This document shows positions 1 through 9,012 of a stretch of DNA of 64,000 nucleotides, piece after piece. Origin of the DNA: Calothrix brevissima NIES-22 (lineage in GTDB: Bacteria > Cyanobacteriota > Cyanobacteriia > Cyanobacteriales > Nostocaceae). Each line of letters starts with the position of its first letter. Within the stretch, counting starts at the first letter, position 1. A program made the position numbers and the translations under genes. The notes beneath the pieces were generated by a model. The model was not told where the DNA came from. It did no database searches and saw nothing but the letters and a program-made list of their open reading frames with translations. The DNA is taken from the NCBI RefSeq assembly GCF_002367995.1, contig NZ_AP018207.1, positions 1,488,001 through 1,552,000 on the forward strand, given 5' to 3'.

Positions 1-104
1 TTTACCCTAACAACATAGAAATGTAGTTGCGACTTCATTTGTTCAGCCTTAAATTCTACTAAAATCAAAGCTGATATGGTATGCACAAAAATCTTTAACA
101 ACTC

Positions 105-497
105 ATGTCGGCTAAGAAACTAGAAACTTTAATTAACAAGGCTGTAAAAAAGGCACTTAAAAAAGAAATAGGTAAGCTCACAAAGGAAGATTTACCGATT
201 GTTGCTAATCAAACTAATCCGCCATTAGAGAATTTTGTAGAAACTTTTGATACATGGGAAGAGAAAAGTTCTACAGAAGAAATTATTGATAATATATATC
301 CCGCTCGTTATGTTAGTTTACCTGCTAAGGAAGATGCAGAACTTGAACGGAAGTTACGAGAATTAAAGTTTAAACAAGAACTAAGAAAGGATTGGATATT
401 ATTTCTGTTAAAAGATGTAATAGTATATTCTGCAACTGTGATTTTTATATTTACTGCGGCTGGTTTTTATTTATTCACCCTAATTCAGAGATATTAA
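105..497 (+). CDS. Hypothetical protein with C-terminal membrane anchor
   Basis: 130 residues, family not recognised. The N-terminal 30 residues are lysine-rich (pairs of KK), the middle is acidic, residues 75-97 are a charged probable helix, and residues about 104-127 form one hydrophobic membrane segment followed by QRY. This suggests a cytoplasmic basic/acidic domain anchored by its C-terminus. ATG 105 is the only sensible start; no strong ribosome site is visible. It stands alone, with 157 bp to the next gene. Coding is supported by an uninterrupted frame and sensible composition only. Confidence 0.6.
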   Translation: MSAKKLETLINKAVKKALKKEIGKLTKEDLPIVANQTNPPLENFVETFDTWEEKSSTEEIIDNIYPARYVSLPAKEDAELERKLRELKFKQELRKDWILFLLKDVIVYSATVIFIFTAAGFYLFTLIQRY

Positions 498-654
498 ATT
501 GCGTATTATATCCTTTACTCAAGAGTTATACTTATGATAAGTAATCACTCATAAAATATCCTTTTCGTAGGGAATGAAAATATCAAGGTTGCCATTCAGG
601 ATTATCTTTTTGTTGCAGTAGGGTATGGCTATCTATAGATAAAACCAATAAACT

Positions 655-1248
655 ATGACTCCCCAAATTATAGATAAATTGACTACGCTCCCAGAACAGC
701 GCTTTCTGTTACCTGGCTATTACAGTTGGGAAGAATTTGAGAAGATTGAAGCGTTAACAGCAGATGCGCCAGGTTTACGGATAAATTATCTTGATGGATA
801 TATAGAATTCAGAACTCATAGTGAAAAACATGAGATTATTAAAAGTATTTTAGCTATATTACTAGAATTTTACTTTTTTGAAATAAATATAAATTTTATC
901 CCTGTAGGTAGTGCTACCCGTCGAGCAAAGGAAAAGAGTGCTTCTTTTGAACCTGATGAATCTTATTATATAGGTGAGAAAAAAGAGCATCCTGATTTAG
1001 CTATTGAAGTTAATATTACTAGTGGCAGTCTCGATAAACTAGAAAAATATAAGAGATTTAAAATTACTGAAGTCTGGTTTTGGGAAAATAATCAGTTATT
1101 TTTATATGGACTAAATAATGATAACTATGAACAAATTACTCAAAGTAATTTACTACCAGAATTAGATATAAATTTATTAGTACGTTGTGTTTTAATGCCT
1201 TCAATTATTGAGGCTAGAACAGAATTTATTAAAGGAATACGGCAGTAA
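655..1248 (+). CDS. Uma2 family (DUF820) PD-(D/E)XK nuclease-like protein
   Basis: 197 residues, the usual length for the Uma2/DUF820 family, which is greatly expanded in cyanobacteria and has a restriction-endonuclease-like fold. Visible family marks are the N-terminal SWEEFEKIEAL segment, the G-rich turn LDGYIEFR (46-53), FEPDESYYIG (98-107), and the core HPDLAIEV (112-119) with D114 and E118 as probable metal ligands. These are followed by the helix LDKLEKYKRF and the strand EVWFW. The biological role of Uma2 proteins is not settled; they are often scattered singletons, as here. Nuclease activity is inferred from the fold, not shown. Confidence 0.85.
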   Translation: MTPQIIDKLTTLPEQRFLLPGYYSWEEFEKIEALTADAPGLRINYLDGYIEFRTHSEKHEIIKSILAILLEFYFFEININFIPVGSATRRAKEKSASFEPDESYYIGEKKEHPDLAIEVNITSGSLDKLEKYKRFKITEVWFWENNQLFLYGLNNDNYEQITQSNLLPELDINLLVRCVLMPSIIEARTEFIKGIRQ

Positions 1249-1307
1249 TTTAGCTATCTTCAAATCTCTGTGTTCTCTGCGCCTCTGTGGTTAGATGAAT
1301 TACAAAC

Positions 1308-1443
1308 CAATACAGTTCTGTTAGCGCCAAAAACCTTAAGCTGCGTAGGTTGGGTTGAGGAACGAAACCCAACATTTTCGGCAATTTGTTGGGTTTCACT
1401 TCGTTCAACCCAACCTACAATTATTCTTAACTGAACTGTATTG
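1308..1443. repeat. 136-bp inverted-repeat element, copy 1 (MITE-like)
   Basis: Ends are near-perfect inverted repeats: CAATACAGTTCTGTTAG on the left and TTAACTGAACTGTATTG on the right. The interior holds an inner inverted pair around TAGGTTGGGTTG and CAACCCAACCTA. Flanks are AATTACAAAC (1298-1307) and AATTATAAAC (1444-1453), a 10-bp direct repeat with one mismatch that looks like a target-site duplication. A copy of identical length lies at 29538-29673 and a larger one at 37925-38156. No protein is encoded. It fills most of the gap 1249-1735, whose remainder holds two HIP1-rich stretches and nothing else recognised. Confidence 0.7.
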
Positions 1444-1735
1444 AATTATAAACCGCTCCAGAGGCGAGAGGCGCAGAATAATGCGATCGCCTACAGCAAC
1501 ATCAAGAGCGATCGCACTCCAACCAGTCTTATACACAACATCAATATCAGTAAATATTCGTAATTAATTATACAGGCGACGAAGCAAACTTGCGGAAAGT
1601 AGACTCTTTGATATATCCACGAAAAGTTGACTGGATATCACAGCTACTTTGATGGGTAACTCTGCAAACAACTATTTTGCTTGCTTGTCAGGGTGTGGGA
1701 TTTCTTCATTCGCAAGTTTTTTGGAACTTAAAAAT

Positions 1736-2326
1736 ATGATGGGGTTTTTAATATTTTTGGTTGCTGTAGTTGCCACTGTGGTTGTAATTATTATCAGTAG
1801 CTACAACGATTTAGTGAAGTTTCGCAATCGCTATAAGAATGCTTATGCTCAAATTGATGTGCAATTACAACGGCGCTATGACTTAATTCCCAATTTGGTG
1901 GAAACTGCTAAAGGTTACATGAAATATGAGCGCGAAACCCTTGAAGCCGTAATTGCAGCGCGAAATTCTGCACTTAATGCTAGCAGTCGGGCAATGCAAA
2001 ATCCAGGCGATCCGCAAGCGATGCAGCAGTTAGGTAATGCTGAGGCGGCTTTGACTGGTGCTTTAAGTCGCTTAATGGTGCTTTCGGAAGCTTACCCAGA
2101 ACTCAAAGCCGATCGCGCTATGACTCAGGTTATGGAAGAATTATCTTCGACGGAAAACCGCATTGCTTTTGCGCGTCAGGCTTTTAATGACGCTGTGACA
2201 CTCTACAACACTAAAAGCGAATCTTTCCCCAGCAATTTAATAGCCAGCAGTTTTAACTTTACTAATGCTGAATTACTCCAAGAAGCGACACCAGAAATGA
2301 AAACTGCTCCCCGCGTGTCTTTTTAG
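1736..2326 (+). CDS. lemA: LemA family protein
   Basis: 196 residues from ATG 1736. An in-frame TTG at 1649 would add 29 residues that do not resemble LemA, and the family normally starts just before its membrane segment, so I chose 1736 (1739 is equally possible); GGAA lies about 10 nt upstream. One N-terminal membrane helix (GFLIFLVAVVATVVVIIIS) is followed by the LemA signature: YNDLVKFRNRYKNAYAQIDVQLQRR in segments, then YDLIPNLVETAKGY, then the four-helix region ending in NDAVTLYNT. It overlaps no gene but abuts the next one directly (stop at 2326, GTG at 2327). LemA with an HtpX-like M48 peptidase is a recurrent pair, so translational coupling and a shared membrane-quality role are likely. 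Confidence 0.88.
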   Translation: MMGFLIFLVAVVATVVVIIISSYNDLVKFRNRYKNAYAQIDVQLQRRYDLIPNLVETAKGYMKYERETLEAVIAARNSALNASSRAMQNPGDPQAMQQLGNAEAALTGALSRLMVLSEAYPELKADRAMTQVMEELSSTENRIAFARQAFNDAVTLYNTKSESFPSNLIASSFNFTNAELLQEATPEMKTAPRVSF

Positions 2327-4240
2327 GTGTCTATGAATTTCTTTGAACATCAGGATATAGCACGCCAAAACACGCAAAAGTTAATTGGGTTATTTGCTTT
2401 ATCGATCGCAGTCATGATTGTAGCAATTTATATTGCTATGTTATTTGTGTTGCGCATGGCTCCCCGGATTTGGTGGCATTCTGGCTTATTTTTCTGGGTA
2501 GCGACGAGTACCATAATTGCGATCGCGCTTGCTAGCACTTATAAAATCTTCTGTCTGCGTGAGGGAGGTAGCATGATTGCGCAGCAGTTGGGGGGAAGAC
2601 TGCTAATACCAGAAATGGCGGACGAGCAAGGGCGACAATTATTAAATATTGTCGAGGAAATGGCGATCGCATCTGGTATTTCTGTCCCCGCAGTATATCT
2701 GTTGGAATCAGAATCTGGTATTAACGCCTTTGCTGCCGGGTTTACACCTAACGATGCGGTAATTGGTGTTACCCGTGGCAGTTTACAACACCTGAACCGA
2801 GATGAATTACAAGGAGTCATCGGCCATGAATTCAGCCACATTCTTAACGGAGATATGCGGCTGAATTTGCGCTTAATGGGGCTTTTACACGGGATTTTAT
2901 TTATTTACTTAGCTGGGGAATTGTTGTGGCGCTGGCGCGTGCGCAGTTCTAGCGAAGAAAAAGGTTTACCCCTGTGGGCGTTTGGTCTAGCATTAATGGC
3001 AATTGGCAGTATTGGGTTATTGTGTGGGCGCTTAATTAAAGCTGCTGTCTCTCGTCAGCGAGAATTTTTGGCTGATGCTTCAGCAGTTCAATTTACTCGC
3101 AACCCTGTAGGAATTACGGGAGTATTGCAAAAACTCCAACAGATGGATTCACGCTTAATTGCTCCCGGAGCAGAAGCTGCCAGCCACATGTTTTTTGGCA
3201 ATGCGCTCAAGCTGGAATTTTGGGAAGATATATTTGCTACCCATCCACCCTTAACAGAACGCATCCGCCGAATTGGGAGTTTAAACCCCAAAGATTTAGC
3301 CAAAATGCGATCGCCAATGCGTCATCAAAGTCATGGGGATGGGCTAGCAATGGGCTTTGCTGGTGGTGGAAATCATACCGCCATTACCCCAGAACAAATA
3401 GTTAACCAAGTGGGAAGCGTTGCACCTGAGCATTTCGCCCATGCTCAAGCCTTGTTAGCCCAGTTACCAGAAAGCTTGCGTTTAGGGGTAAAGGAACAGC
3501 AAAGTGCAACTGCGATCGCTTTTGCATTAGCTTTAGAACCAGACAACCCCGAAATTCAAGAACGGCAAATAACTTGGTTAAAACAAGTCCAACCGCCGGA
3601 ATTAATCGAGAAAACCCTGGAATTTAGCAGCGAAATCAACCAATTAGATCCCAGCTTGCGTTTACCTCTCGTCGATTTGATGATACCCACATTCCGGCAA
3701 ACTTCCGCCAAAGAATGCCAAAGATTGTGTAAATGCGTCCAAGGAATCATTATTGCGAGGGGAAGCTTATCATTATGGAATTTTGTGTTGCAGTTAGTAC
3801 TGTGGCACCGACTCGAACCTTGTATAAATCCCACGGCACACACAACAGTAGAATTCACATCTATAGACCAGATTTGGTCAGATAGCATACTAGTGCTGTC
3901 AGCATTAGCCAGAGTCGGACAAACTCAACCCGATGAAATCGCCTATGCTTTCCGTTCTGGAGTTTTTCGCCTTCCCGGAGCCGGACAGCAAGAAATACCA
4001 GATACACCAGTTAATAGTAACTTTACTGATATCAAAAAAAGTATCGATCGCCTGCGCCTTGCAACCCCCAAACTCAAGCAAGCCCTGGTGGATGCCTGCG
4101 CCCACACCGTTTTACTAGATAATAAAGTGACACCATCAGAAGCAGATTTGCTCAGAGCGATCGCTATGACATTAGACTGTCCCATACCCCCATTTTTAAA
4201 TTCTCAGCGCGGCTTTAAGGGGGTAGGGGCTAGGGGCTAG
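2327..4240 (+). CDS. M48 family membrane metallopeptidase (HtpX-like)
   Basis: 637 residues from GTG 2327 (ATG 2333 is the alternative). The N-terminus has two membrane segments (about 19-45 and 52-72), the catalytic zinc motif HEFSH (H167, E168, H171) and two more hydrophobic segments around 185-235. REFLADASAV provides the third zinc ligand, and THPPLTERI is typical of HtpX. The last ~280 residues are a helical extension beyond the normal ~300-residue HtpX; its function is unknown. Likely a membrane protease working with the adjacent LemA. The final residues (VGARG, then TAG) are encoded by a GGGGCTA heptamer repeat, so the 3' end has been remodelled by STRR sequence. Confidence 0.88.
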   Translation: MSMNFFEHQDIARQNTQKLIGLFALSIAVMIVAIYIAMLFVLRMAPRIWWHSGLFFWVATSTIIAIALASTYKIFCLREGGSMIAQQLGGRLLIPEMADEQGRQLLNIVEEMAIASGISVPAVYLLESESGINAFAAGFTPNDAVIGVTRGSLQHLNRDELQGVIGHEFSHILNGDMRLNLRLMGLLHGILFIYLAGELLWRWRVRSSSEEKGLPLWAFGLALMAIGSIGLLCGRLIKAAVSRQREFLADASAVQFTRNPVGITGVLQKLQQMDSRLIAPGAEAASHMFFGNALKLEFWEDIFATHPPLTERIRRIGSLNPKDLAKMRSPMRHQSHGDGLAMGFAGGGNHTAITPEQIVNQVGSVAPEHFAHAQALLAQLPESLRLGVKEQQSATAIAFALALEPDNPEIQERQITWLKQVQPPELIEKTLEFSSEINQLDPSLRLPLVDLMIPTFRQTSAKECQRLCKCVQGIIIARGSLSLWNFVLQLVLWHRLEPCINPTAHTTVEFTSIDQIWSDSILVLSALARVGQTQPDEIAYAFRSGVFRLPGAGQQEIPDTPVNSNFTDIKKSIDRLRLATPKLKQALVDACAHTVLLDNKVTPSEADLLRAIAMTLDCPIPPFLNSQRGFKGVGARG

Positions 4241-4647
4241 AAGGGGGACAAGGAGGACAAGGGGGACAAGGGGGACAAGGAAGATAAATAAGAAATGCCC
4301 AATGCCCCATGCCCAATGCCCAATACCCAATACCCAATTTCCTGGGAACCGTATCGGGGTAAGCCACCGTCATAGCCGAAAGTAAGCTAATGCGTATCTA
4401 AATTGCATAACTACTAATAAGGGCTGTTAACAGTCAACACTTCGACAGGCTCAGTGCGGCGCGGTCAACGGTCAACAGTCAACAACCCTCATAATGGATT
4501 GTGCAACTTAAAAGCAGAAGTAGAGAGTATTGAGCGATGAACTCAAAACTCTCCATAATATCTGTAATGCTACCGTATAGTTCCCCTTCTCATTCTGGGA
4601 TATGGTGGTTAACAATGGGTTGAATGTGTTTTAAATAATTCAACTTT
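4226..4647. repeat. STRR arrays and gap before the 84-residue gene
   Basis: Three tandem heptamer families in a row: GGGGCTA (4226-4240, overlapping the end of the peptidase gene), a 9-mer GGGGACAAG family (4244-4283) and CCCAATG/CCCCATG (4296-4338). A fourth family, GGTCAACAGTCAAC, lies near 4425-4485. The rest of the gap to 4647 is plain AT-rich DNA; a ribosome site for the next gene is not obvious. These are the short tandemly repeated repetitive sequences known from heterocystous cyanobacteria. Confidence 0.8.
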
Positions 4648-4902
4648 ATGCCGAGAACTCCGAATGAATACTCAGTACACCTCCTACTAGACAGTGGTCA
4701 TCGCGAAGAAGTACGTTTTCCGACTATTCAAGAGTTTCAGAAGTGGTATAGTGGCGAACTGGTGCCAAAATCTGCTTCTAATGACTTTATTAGCGTGCCG
4801 ATCAAGAATATTCAAGGGGAGTATATGGTAGTACGCCCAGCTCGGATTATTGCGATCCGGGTAGAACCAATTTTTAGCTCTAGTGTTGAAAGATTCAGCT
4901 AA
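4648..4902 (+). CDS. Small conserved hypothetical protein upstream of mltA
   Basis: 84 residues, soluble, no Cys cluster or signal peptide. It reads as a compact alpha/beta domain: HLLLDSGHREEVRFPTIQEF, then FQKWYSGELV, then FISVPIKNIQGEYMVVRPARI in segments. No family name recognised. Its TAA ends at 4902 and the mltA ATG begins at 4903, so the two are almost certainly co-transcribed and translationally coupled. That suggests, but does not prove, a role with cell-wall turnover. Confidence 0.7.
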   Translation: MPRTPNEYSVHLLLDSGHREEVRFPTIQEFQKWYSGELVPKSASNDFISVPIKNIQGEYMVVRPARIIAIRVEPIFSSSVERFS

Positions 4903-6165
4903 ATGATGAGAAAAACCCTTGCCTTGTGTTCCTTAAGTCTAGGACTTGCCTTTGTCAATGCAATTTGGTCAGCTGTAGCTCAGGTTCCTGATTTACCGCC
5001 GCCAGTAGAACCAACACCGGCATCTGTACCTATCCCAGTGCCACCGATCGCACCTGAGGTACAGCCAGCACTTAAACCTGTGGACTTAGGGAGCGATTGT
5101 ACCCCAAACTCGGCTTGTTTGGGTTGGGATGAGCAAATTTGGGGTAGTAGGGGTAAACGCGGCGATCGCCAAGCGCTGTTAAAAGCGATTGATAACAGTC
5201 TCAGTTATTTAGAAAAAGATAAGGCGATCGCTATTTATCAACAATATCCAATTCCAGAAATTACATTGGATCGGGTACGTCGCAGCTTATTACGCTTTCG
5301 TCAGTTAGTTGTGCAATCTAAGTCGGCTGCACAACTGCAAGCTGCTGTCAAGCGAGAGTTTACCTTTTACCAATCTGTAGGCAATGATGGCAAGGGTAGT
5401 GTTAAATTTACTGCTTATTATGAACCTGTTTATATAGCCAGTCGTGTTAAGACTGCTCAATATAAATATCCCTTATATCGTTTACCAGCGAACTTCGAGC
5501 AATGGGCTAAACCTCACCCAAAACGCATTGAATTAGAAGGACAAGACGGTTTATTGGGTGATAAAAGCCAGTTGCACGGTTTAGAAATGTTATGGTTCCG
5601 CGATCGCCTCGATGCATATATGATCCATATCCAAGGTTCTGCCCAAATTCAGTTAACTGATGGGAAAAGAACTTCTGTAGGTTATGCAGGTGGAACAGAT
5701 TACCCTTGGACAAGTATCGGCAAAGAACTGGCGAAAGATGGTAAATTACCACTAGAAGGCTTAACGCTACCAAAGTTAGTCAGTTACTTTAGACAAGCTC
5801 CTCAAGAATTGAGTAACTATTTACCACGCTGGGAAAGGTTTGTGTTCTTTAAGGAAACTAGCGGTACACCAGCCACAGGTAGTATTAATGTACCCGTAAC
5901 ACCAGAGCGTTCCATTGCTACCGATAAATCTCTCATGCCTCCTGGTGCTTTAGCTTTGGTGAATACCTCGATTCCTTATCCTAATCAGGCAGGTAAGCTA
6001 GAGTATCGCCGAGTCAATCGCTTTGTCTTAGATCAGGATACAGGTAGCGCCATTAAAGGCCCAGGTCGAGTAGATTATTTTATGGGAACCGGCAAACTAG
6101 CAGGCGATCGCGCTGGCATTACAGGCGGCAACGGTTCATTATATTATTTATTACTTAAAGAATAG
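4903..6165 (+). CDS. mltA: Murein lytic transglycosylase MltA
   Basis: 420 residues. An N-terminal signal sequence (hydrophobic 6-22, probable cut after AVA near 27) is followed by a proline-rich linker (30-60). The MltA domain contains KFTAYYEPVY and the double-psi region with MIHIQGSAQIQL, YAGGTDYPWTSIG and RWERFVFFKE. The C-terminal 3D domain carries KGPGRVDYFMGTG, where D391 corresponds to the catalytic aspartate of E. coli MltA. It cleaves the MurNAc-GlcNAc bond of peptidoglycan with formation of a 1,6-anhydro ring. No lipobox Cys is apparent in the signal peptide, so it is probably periplasmic rather than a lipoprotein. It starts directly after the preceding small gene. Confidence 0.93.
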   Translation: MMRKTLALCSLSLGLAFVNAIWSAVAQVPDLPPPVEPTPASVPIPVPPIAPEVQPALKPVDLGSDCTPNSACLGWDEQIWGSRGKRGDRQALLKAIDNSLSYLEKDKAIAIYQQYPIPEITLDRVRRSLLRFRQLVVQSKSAAQLQAAVKREFTFYQSVGNDGKGSVKFTAYYEPVYIASRVKTAQYKYPLYRLPANFEQWAKPHPKRIELEGQDGLLGDKSQLHGLEMLWFRDRLDAYMIHIQGSAQIQLTDGKRTSVGYAGGTDYPWTSIGKELAKDGKLPLEGLTLPKLVSYFRQAPQELSNYLPRWERFVFFKETSGTPATGSINVPVTPERSIATDKSLMPPGALALVNTSIPYPNQAGKLEYRRVNRFVLDQDTGSAIKGPGRVDYFMGTGKLAGDRAGITGGNGSLYYLLLKE

Positions 6166-6169
6166 GGCA

Positions 6170-6304
6170 TTGGGCATGGGGCATGGGGCATGGGGCATTG
6201 GGCATTGGGCATTTATCTCCCTTCCCTTCCCTTGTCCTCCTTGTCCTCCTTGTCCTCCTTGTCCTCCTTGTCCTCCTTGTCCCCTTTCTAGCCCCTAGCC
6301 CCTA
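6170..6304. repeat. STRR arrays between convergent genes
   Basis: GGGCATT/GGGCATG heptamers (about 6166-6210) run into a CCTTGTCCT array (about 6230-6285) and then CTAGCCC heptamers (6286-6304). The last TAG on the minus strand is also the stop codon of the next gene, so the array reaches into that gene. No separate terminator can be identified between these two convergent genes; the purine/pyrimidine-biased repeats fill the whole gap. Confidence 0.8.
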
Positions 6305-7171
6305 ATAGGGCGGATAACCAAAATCATCCTCATCAGCGTAAATATAGGAACTAGAAACCCCTGCCATTTCGATTTTAGGTGTTTCTATTTTCACGACTTC
6401 CTTACCAAATTCTTTGTAATCTTCAAAAGTCTTACAAATTATTGTAGATTCAGGCGAATCAGAAGCTATGAGATATTGCGTTAATGTGGATACTGTTGGA
6501 TGTTTAAAATCTACAGTAGAAGCTACTAATACAGTATTAGGTTCAATACCCCTTTCTTCACATTCAATTATTGGTGAAAAAATCCCGTGAGCATGGAATA
6601 ACTGTCCTTTTGGCGTCACAGGTTGCTTTCTGTATCCCGCATAAGCTCGTTCTAATTCAGAAACGAAACCGCTTACAACCTTACCTTGCTGATATTCGCA
6701 ATAGGTTTTACTAAAACTTGCCCCGGCTGCACCATTTAAAGTTAATTGTAATGGCGTATGATGCAAGAATTTTTTATCTTCTCCAACTATAAAAATTAAA
6801 TAGCGAGTAAAGGTTTTAAACTTAAGTTTATCTGCTAAAAAAGCATCATAGTTATCTTTAAGCGTACCCAATTTTAACCCAGTTTCTCTATCTTTAACCG
6901 ATAACGGGCCGCGCCTGACTATTACTAAATTGGGAGTAGGAGTAATATATATAGTTTCCACTCCAGAGCTAAATTCATGCTCTACCTGTTGCCAGTTATC
7001 ATCTGGTTGAAAGCCTACAGCTTGGGCATTATCGAGTTTAATTGCCAAACCGTAAGATTGGATACCATCTGTGCCATACCGAGGATTAATCATCTGACAC
7101 CAGGGGATGACTTGAGAAGGCGGTGCATTAAATTTTTCGTCTTCAAAGTCGAACTTAGCAGATGCTTTCAT
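6302..7171 (-). CDS. Cyanobacterial conserved protein (DUF5895-like)
   Basis: 289 residues, no signal peptide or membrane segment. Features are an N-terminal segment FDFEDEKFNAPPSQVIPWCQMINPR in pieces, then a stretch resembling single-strand-binding or phage-type proteins (YLIFIVGEDKKFLHHTPLQLTL), and an acidic aromatic tail (YADEDDFGYPPY) of the kind seen in proteins with partner-binding C-termini. I relate it to the cyanobacterial family DUF5895 by its opening; no function is known to me. The stop TAG is the first TAG of a CTAGGGG repeat. The start is ATG at 7171, with 400 bp of non-coding DNA upstream. Confidence 0.6.
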   Translation of the reverse strand: MKASAKFDFEDEKFNAPPSQVIPWCQMINPRYGTDGIQSYGLAIKLDNAQAVGFQPDDNWQQVEHEFSSGVETIYITPTPNLVIVRRGPLSVKDRETGLKLGTLKDNYDAFLADKLKFKTFTRYLIFIVGEDKKFLHHTPLQLTLNGAAGASFSKTYCEYQQGKVVSGFVSELERAYAGYRKQPVTPKGQLFHAHGIFSPIIECEERGIEPNTVLVASTVDFKHPTVSTLTQYLIASDSPESTIICKTFEDYKEFGKEVVKIETPKIEMAGVSSSYIYADEDDFGYPPY

Positions 7172-7572
7172 CGTTTTGGGCTATCAAAGTGGTTTGCTAA
7201 ACAAGTTTATCAGTAGTCAACAGTCAGTGGTCAAGAGAGACGCGATTAATCTTAGAGACGCGATGAACCCTTGTCTGTACAAGTGTCTTTTGGTGTTTGT
7301 GTCTTTCTTGCTCGCGATCTTCTTCAATAGTAATACTTTTGTATCATTATTCGGGAATCTTGGATAGATCTAAATTTAATTTTTACAATCGTTAAGCTTG
7401 CAGCGTTGTGTTCTCCTCTACCTGACTAAGACAGGTTTCCCGGAAATGGCGGAAATAATTTAAAATTTTTACAGAAATTCCGTGCATTTACAGACGCGAT
7501 CGCTCATATCTCAAGCAGAGACGAAATTAATCGTCAATTTAAATTAATCTTAATAAAATTATAACCAAAAAC
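7172..7572. other. Divergent intergenic region
   Basis: About 400 bp between divergent genes. It contains a partial GTCAACAGTCAG repeat (7212-7230), a short direct repeat of GAGACGCGAT (about 7236 and 7254) and a HIP1 site near 7497. Both promoters should lie here, but I could not assign -10 and -35 boxes with confidence. Open frames seen across it have no coding character. Confidence 0.4.
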
Positions 7573-8055
7573 ATGATTAAAAAAAAAGAAAGATTGAGAT
7601 TAAGTGAGGGTGAAAGAAAGCATATTTTACAAGAAATTAGCTCGCTTTTAAAAATACAGTTTAACTTAAAACAAACTATCCAAGAACAACAACAGCAATT
7701 TAATGCAGAAGTTGAAGAATTATTTTTAGAATTAATCGATTTTTTTGATGCGTTAGAATATTTACAAAATTACATGCGCGATAATCTAGAATATTTAGAG
7801 CCAGATGACGATTATTTACTTAAAACAATTGCTGATATTGAAAATCGGCTGTTGCAAATACTAGAAAAGCAAGAAATTCAAATCATAGATTTTCAAGATA
7901 ATTATCCAGATTTTCGCTATTGTAAAGTTGTTGATATTGAAGTTCGTAATGATTTAGAAAATCAGACAATTACAAGAATTGTTCGCCGGGGGTTTCGTCT
8001 AGGTGATAAAATTTTACGCCCTGTGGAGGTAGTTGTCTCTAAAAGAGAAGAATAA
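7573..8055 (+). CDS. GrpE-like nucleotide exchange factor paralogue
   Basis: 160 residues. The first ~75 residues form a long charged coiled coil (KKKERLRLSEGERKHILQEI and onward, with LKQTIQEQQQQFNAEVEEL). The C-terminal 55 residues resemble the GrpE beta domain: VVDIEVRNDLENQTITRIV followed by RRGFRLGDKILRPVEVVVS, compare the family pattern of a GY.LGDRVLRPA.V.V ending. Canonical GrpE is longer and sits near dnaK/dnaJ; no such genes are here, so this is a stand-alone paralogue, perhaps serving a specialised Hsp70. Start ATG 7573 directly follows AT-rich DNA without a clear ribosome site. Function inferred from fold only. Confidence 0.65.
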   Translation: MIKKKERLRLSEGERKHILQEISSLLKIQFNLKQTIQEQQQQFNAEVEELFLELIDFFDALEYLQNYMRDNLEYLEPDDDYLLKTIADIENRLLQILEKQEIQIIDFQDNYPDFRYCKVVDIEVRNDLENQTITRIVRRGFRLGDKILRPVEVVVSKREE

Positions 8056-8067
8056 TCATCTTAAATA

Positions 8068-8148
8068 TCACCTCCTTGTCCCCCTTGTCTTCCTTGTCCC
8101 CCTTGTCCCCCTTGTCCTTTTGTTCATATATAAAATAAGATTGCTATA
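8068..8148. repeat. STRR array with conserved right flank
   Basis: CCTTGTCCC-type 9-mers (8070-8119) followed by TGTTCATATATAAAATAAGATTG. The same composite, array plus flank, recurs at 31749-31812 with a flank reading TGTTCGCATATCAAATAAGATTG. So the repeat unit that spreads is longer than the heptamer/9-mer alone. It lies just upstream of the ABC permease gene. Confidence 0.7.
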
Positions 8149-8154
8149 TCAATA

Positions 8155-8934
8155 ATGCTCATGAAATATTGGCGAGAAATTATCGCTGTAACTCAGCGTA
8201 TTTTAATTGAACTATTGCGCCGCAGACGCAGCTTAATTTTTTGGATTATTTTTCCAATTTCGGTGTTAATTCTCAGTGGATTAATCTTAGCAGAACGGGC
8301 AGAATTACCAATAAATACGGCTTTTGAATATGCTGCACCTTCAACTTTGGTAGGCGCAGCAATGTTTTTTAGCTGTTTGGGTGGAACTGTTGCTACGGTA
8401 GTTGCAGAAAGAGAACAGCGAACCCTCAAACGCTTATTTCTCTCTCCCTTAAGCGGTATTTCTTATTTTTTAGGAATTTTTCTCGCCCATAGTTGCATTG
8501 GTTTAGGACAAGCAGTTTTAATTTATACTATTGCTGCTTTTTGGGGTGCAACTTTTAAAGGATCTATTTTATTAGGATTAATCGTGATTTTTATGACGAT
8601 TATTGCTTATGTTGGCTTAGGTTTTATTTTAGGTACACAATTAGCACGGCGGATTGAAGATGTTAATTCCCTGATTGCAGCTTTTGGTGTACCTTTGTTA
8701 ATTCTTGGCGGAGCATTTTTACCTGCTGCGCTTTTTCCGCCAACCTTAATTAATATCGCTAAATATAATCCTATTTATCACATGAATGAAGCTATGGTAG
8801 CAATTTCAGCTAAGGGCGAAACAATTAGCGATATAGGTTCACACTTTTGGTTCTTACTAATTTTCGCCCTAGTCATGCTCTTGTGTGGATGGCTATCTTA
8901 TCACCGCATGTTAATTGTAGAAAGGCAATTATAA
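8155..8934 (+). CDS. ABC-2 type transporter permease
   Basis: 259 residues with six predicted membrane segments: about 24-44, 60-82, 106-126, 135-158, 170-190 and 233-253. The first loop carries VVAEREQRTLKRLFLSPLS, the element of ABC-2 permeases that follows the second helix. It should form the membrane part of an exporter with the ATPase encoded 78 bp downstream. Substrate unknown; ABC-2 systems move drugs, polysaccharides or lipids. ATG 8155 and ATG 8161 are both possible starts. Confidence 0.88.
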   Translation: MLMKYWREIIAVTQRILIELLRRRRSLIFWIIFPISVLILSGLILAERAELPINTAFEYAAPSTLVGAAMFFSCLGGTVATVVAEREQRTLKRLFLSPLSGISYFLGIFLAHSCIGLGQAVLIYTIAAFWGATFKGSILLGLIVIFMTIIAYVGLGFILGTQLARRIEDVNSLIAAFGVPLLILGGAFLPAALFPPTLINIAKYNPIYHMNEAMVAISAKGETISDIGSHFWFLLIFALVMLLCGWLSYHRMLIVERQL

Positions 8935-9012
8935 AAATATATTTTAACCAATGCCCAATGCCCACTCGCCTTGAGCGAAGTCGAAAGGATGCCCCATGCC
9001 CATTTATAATTT

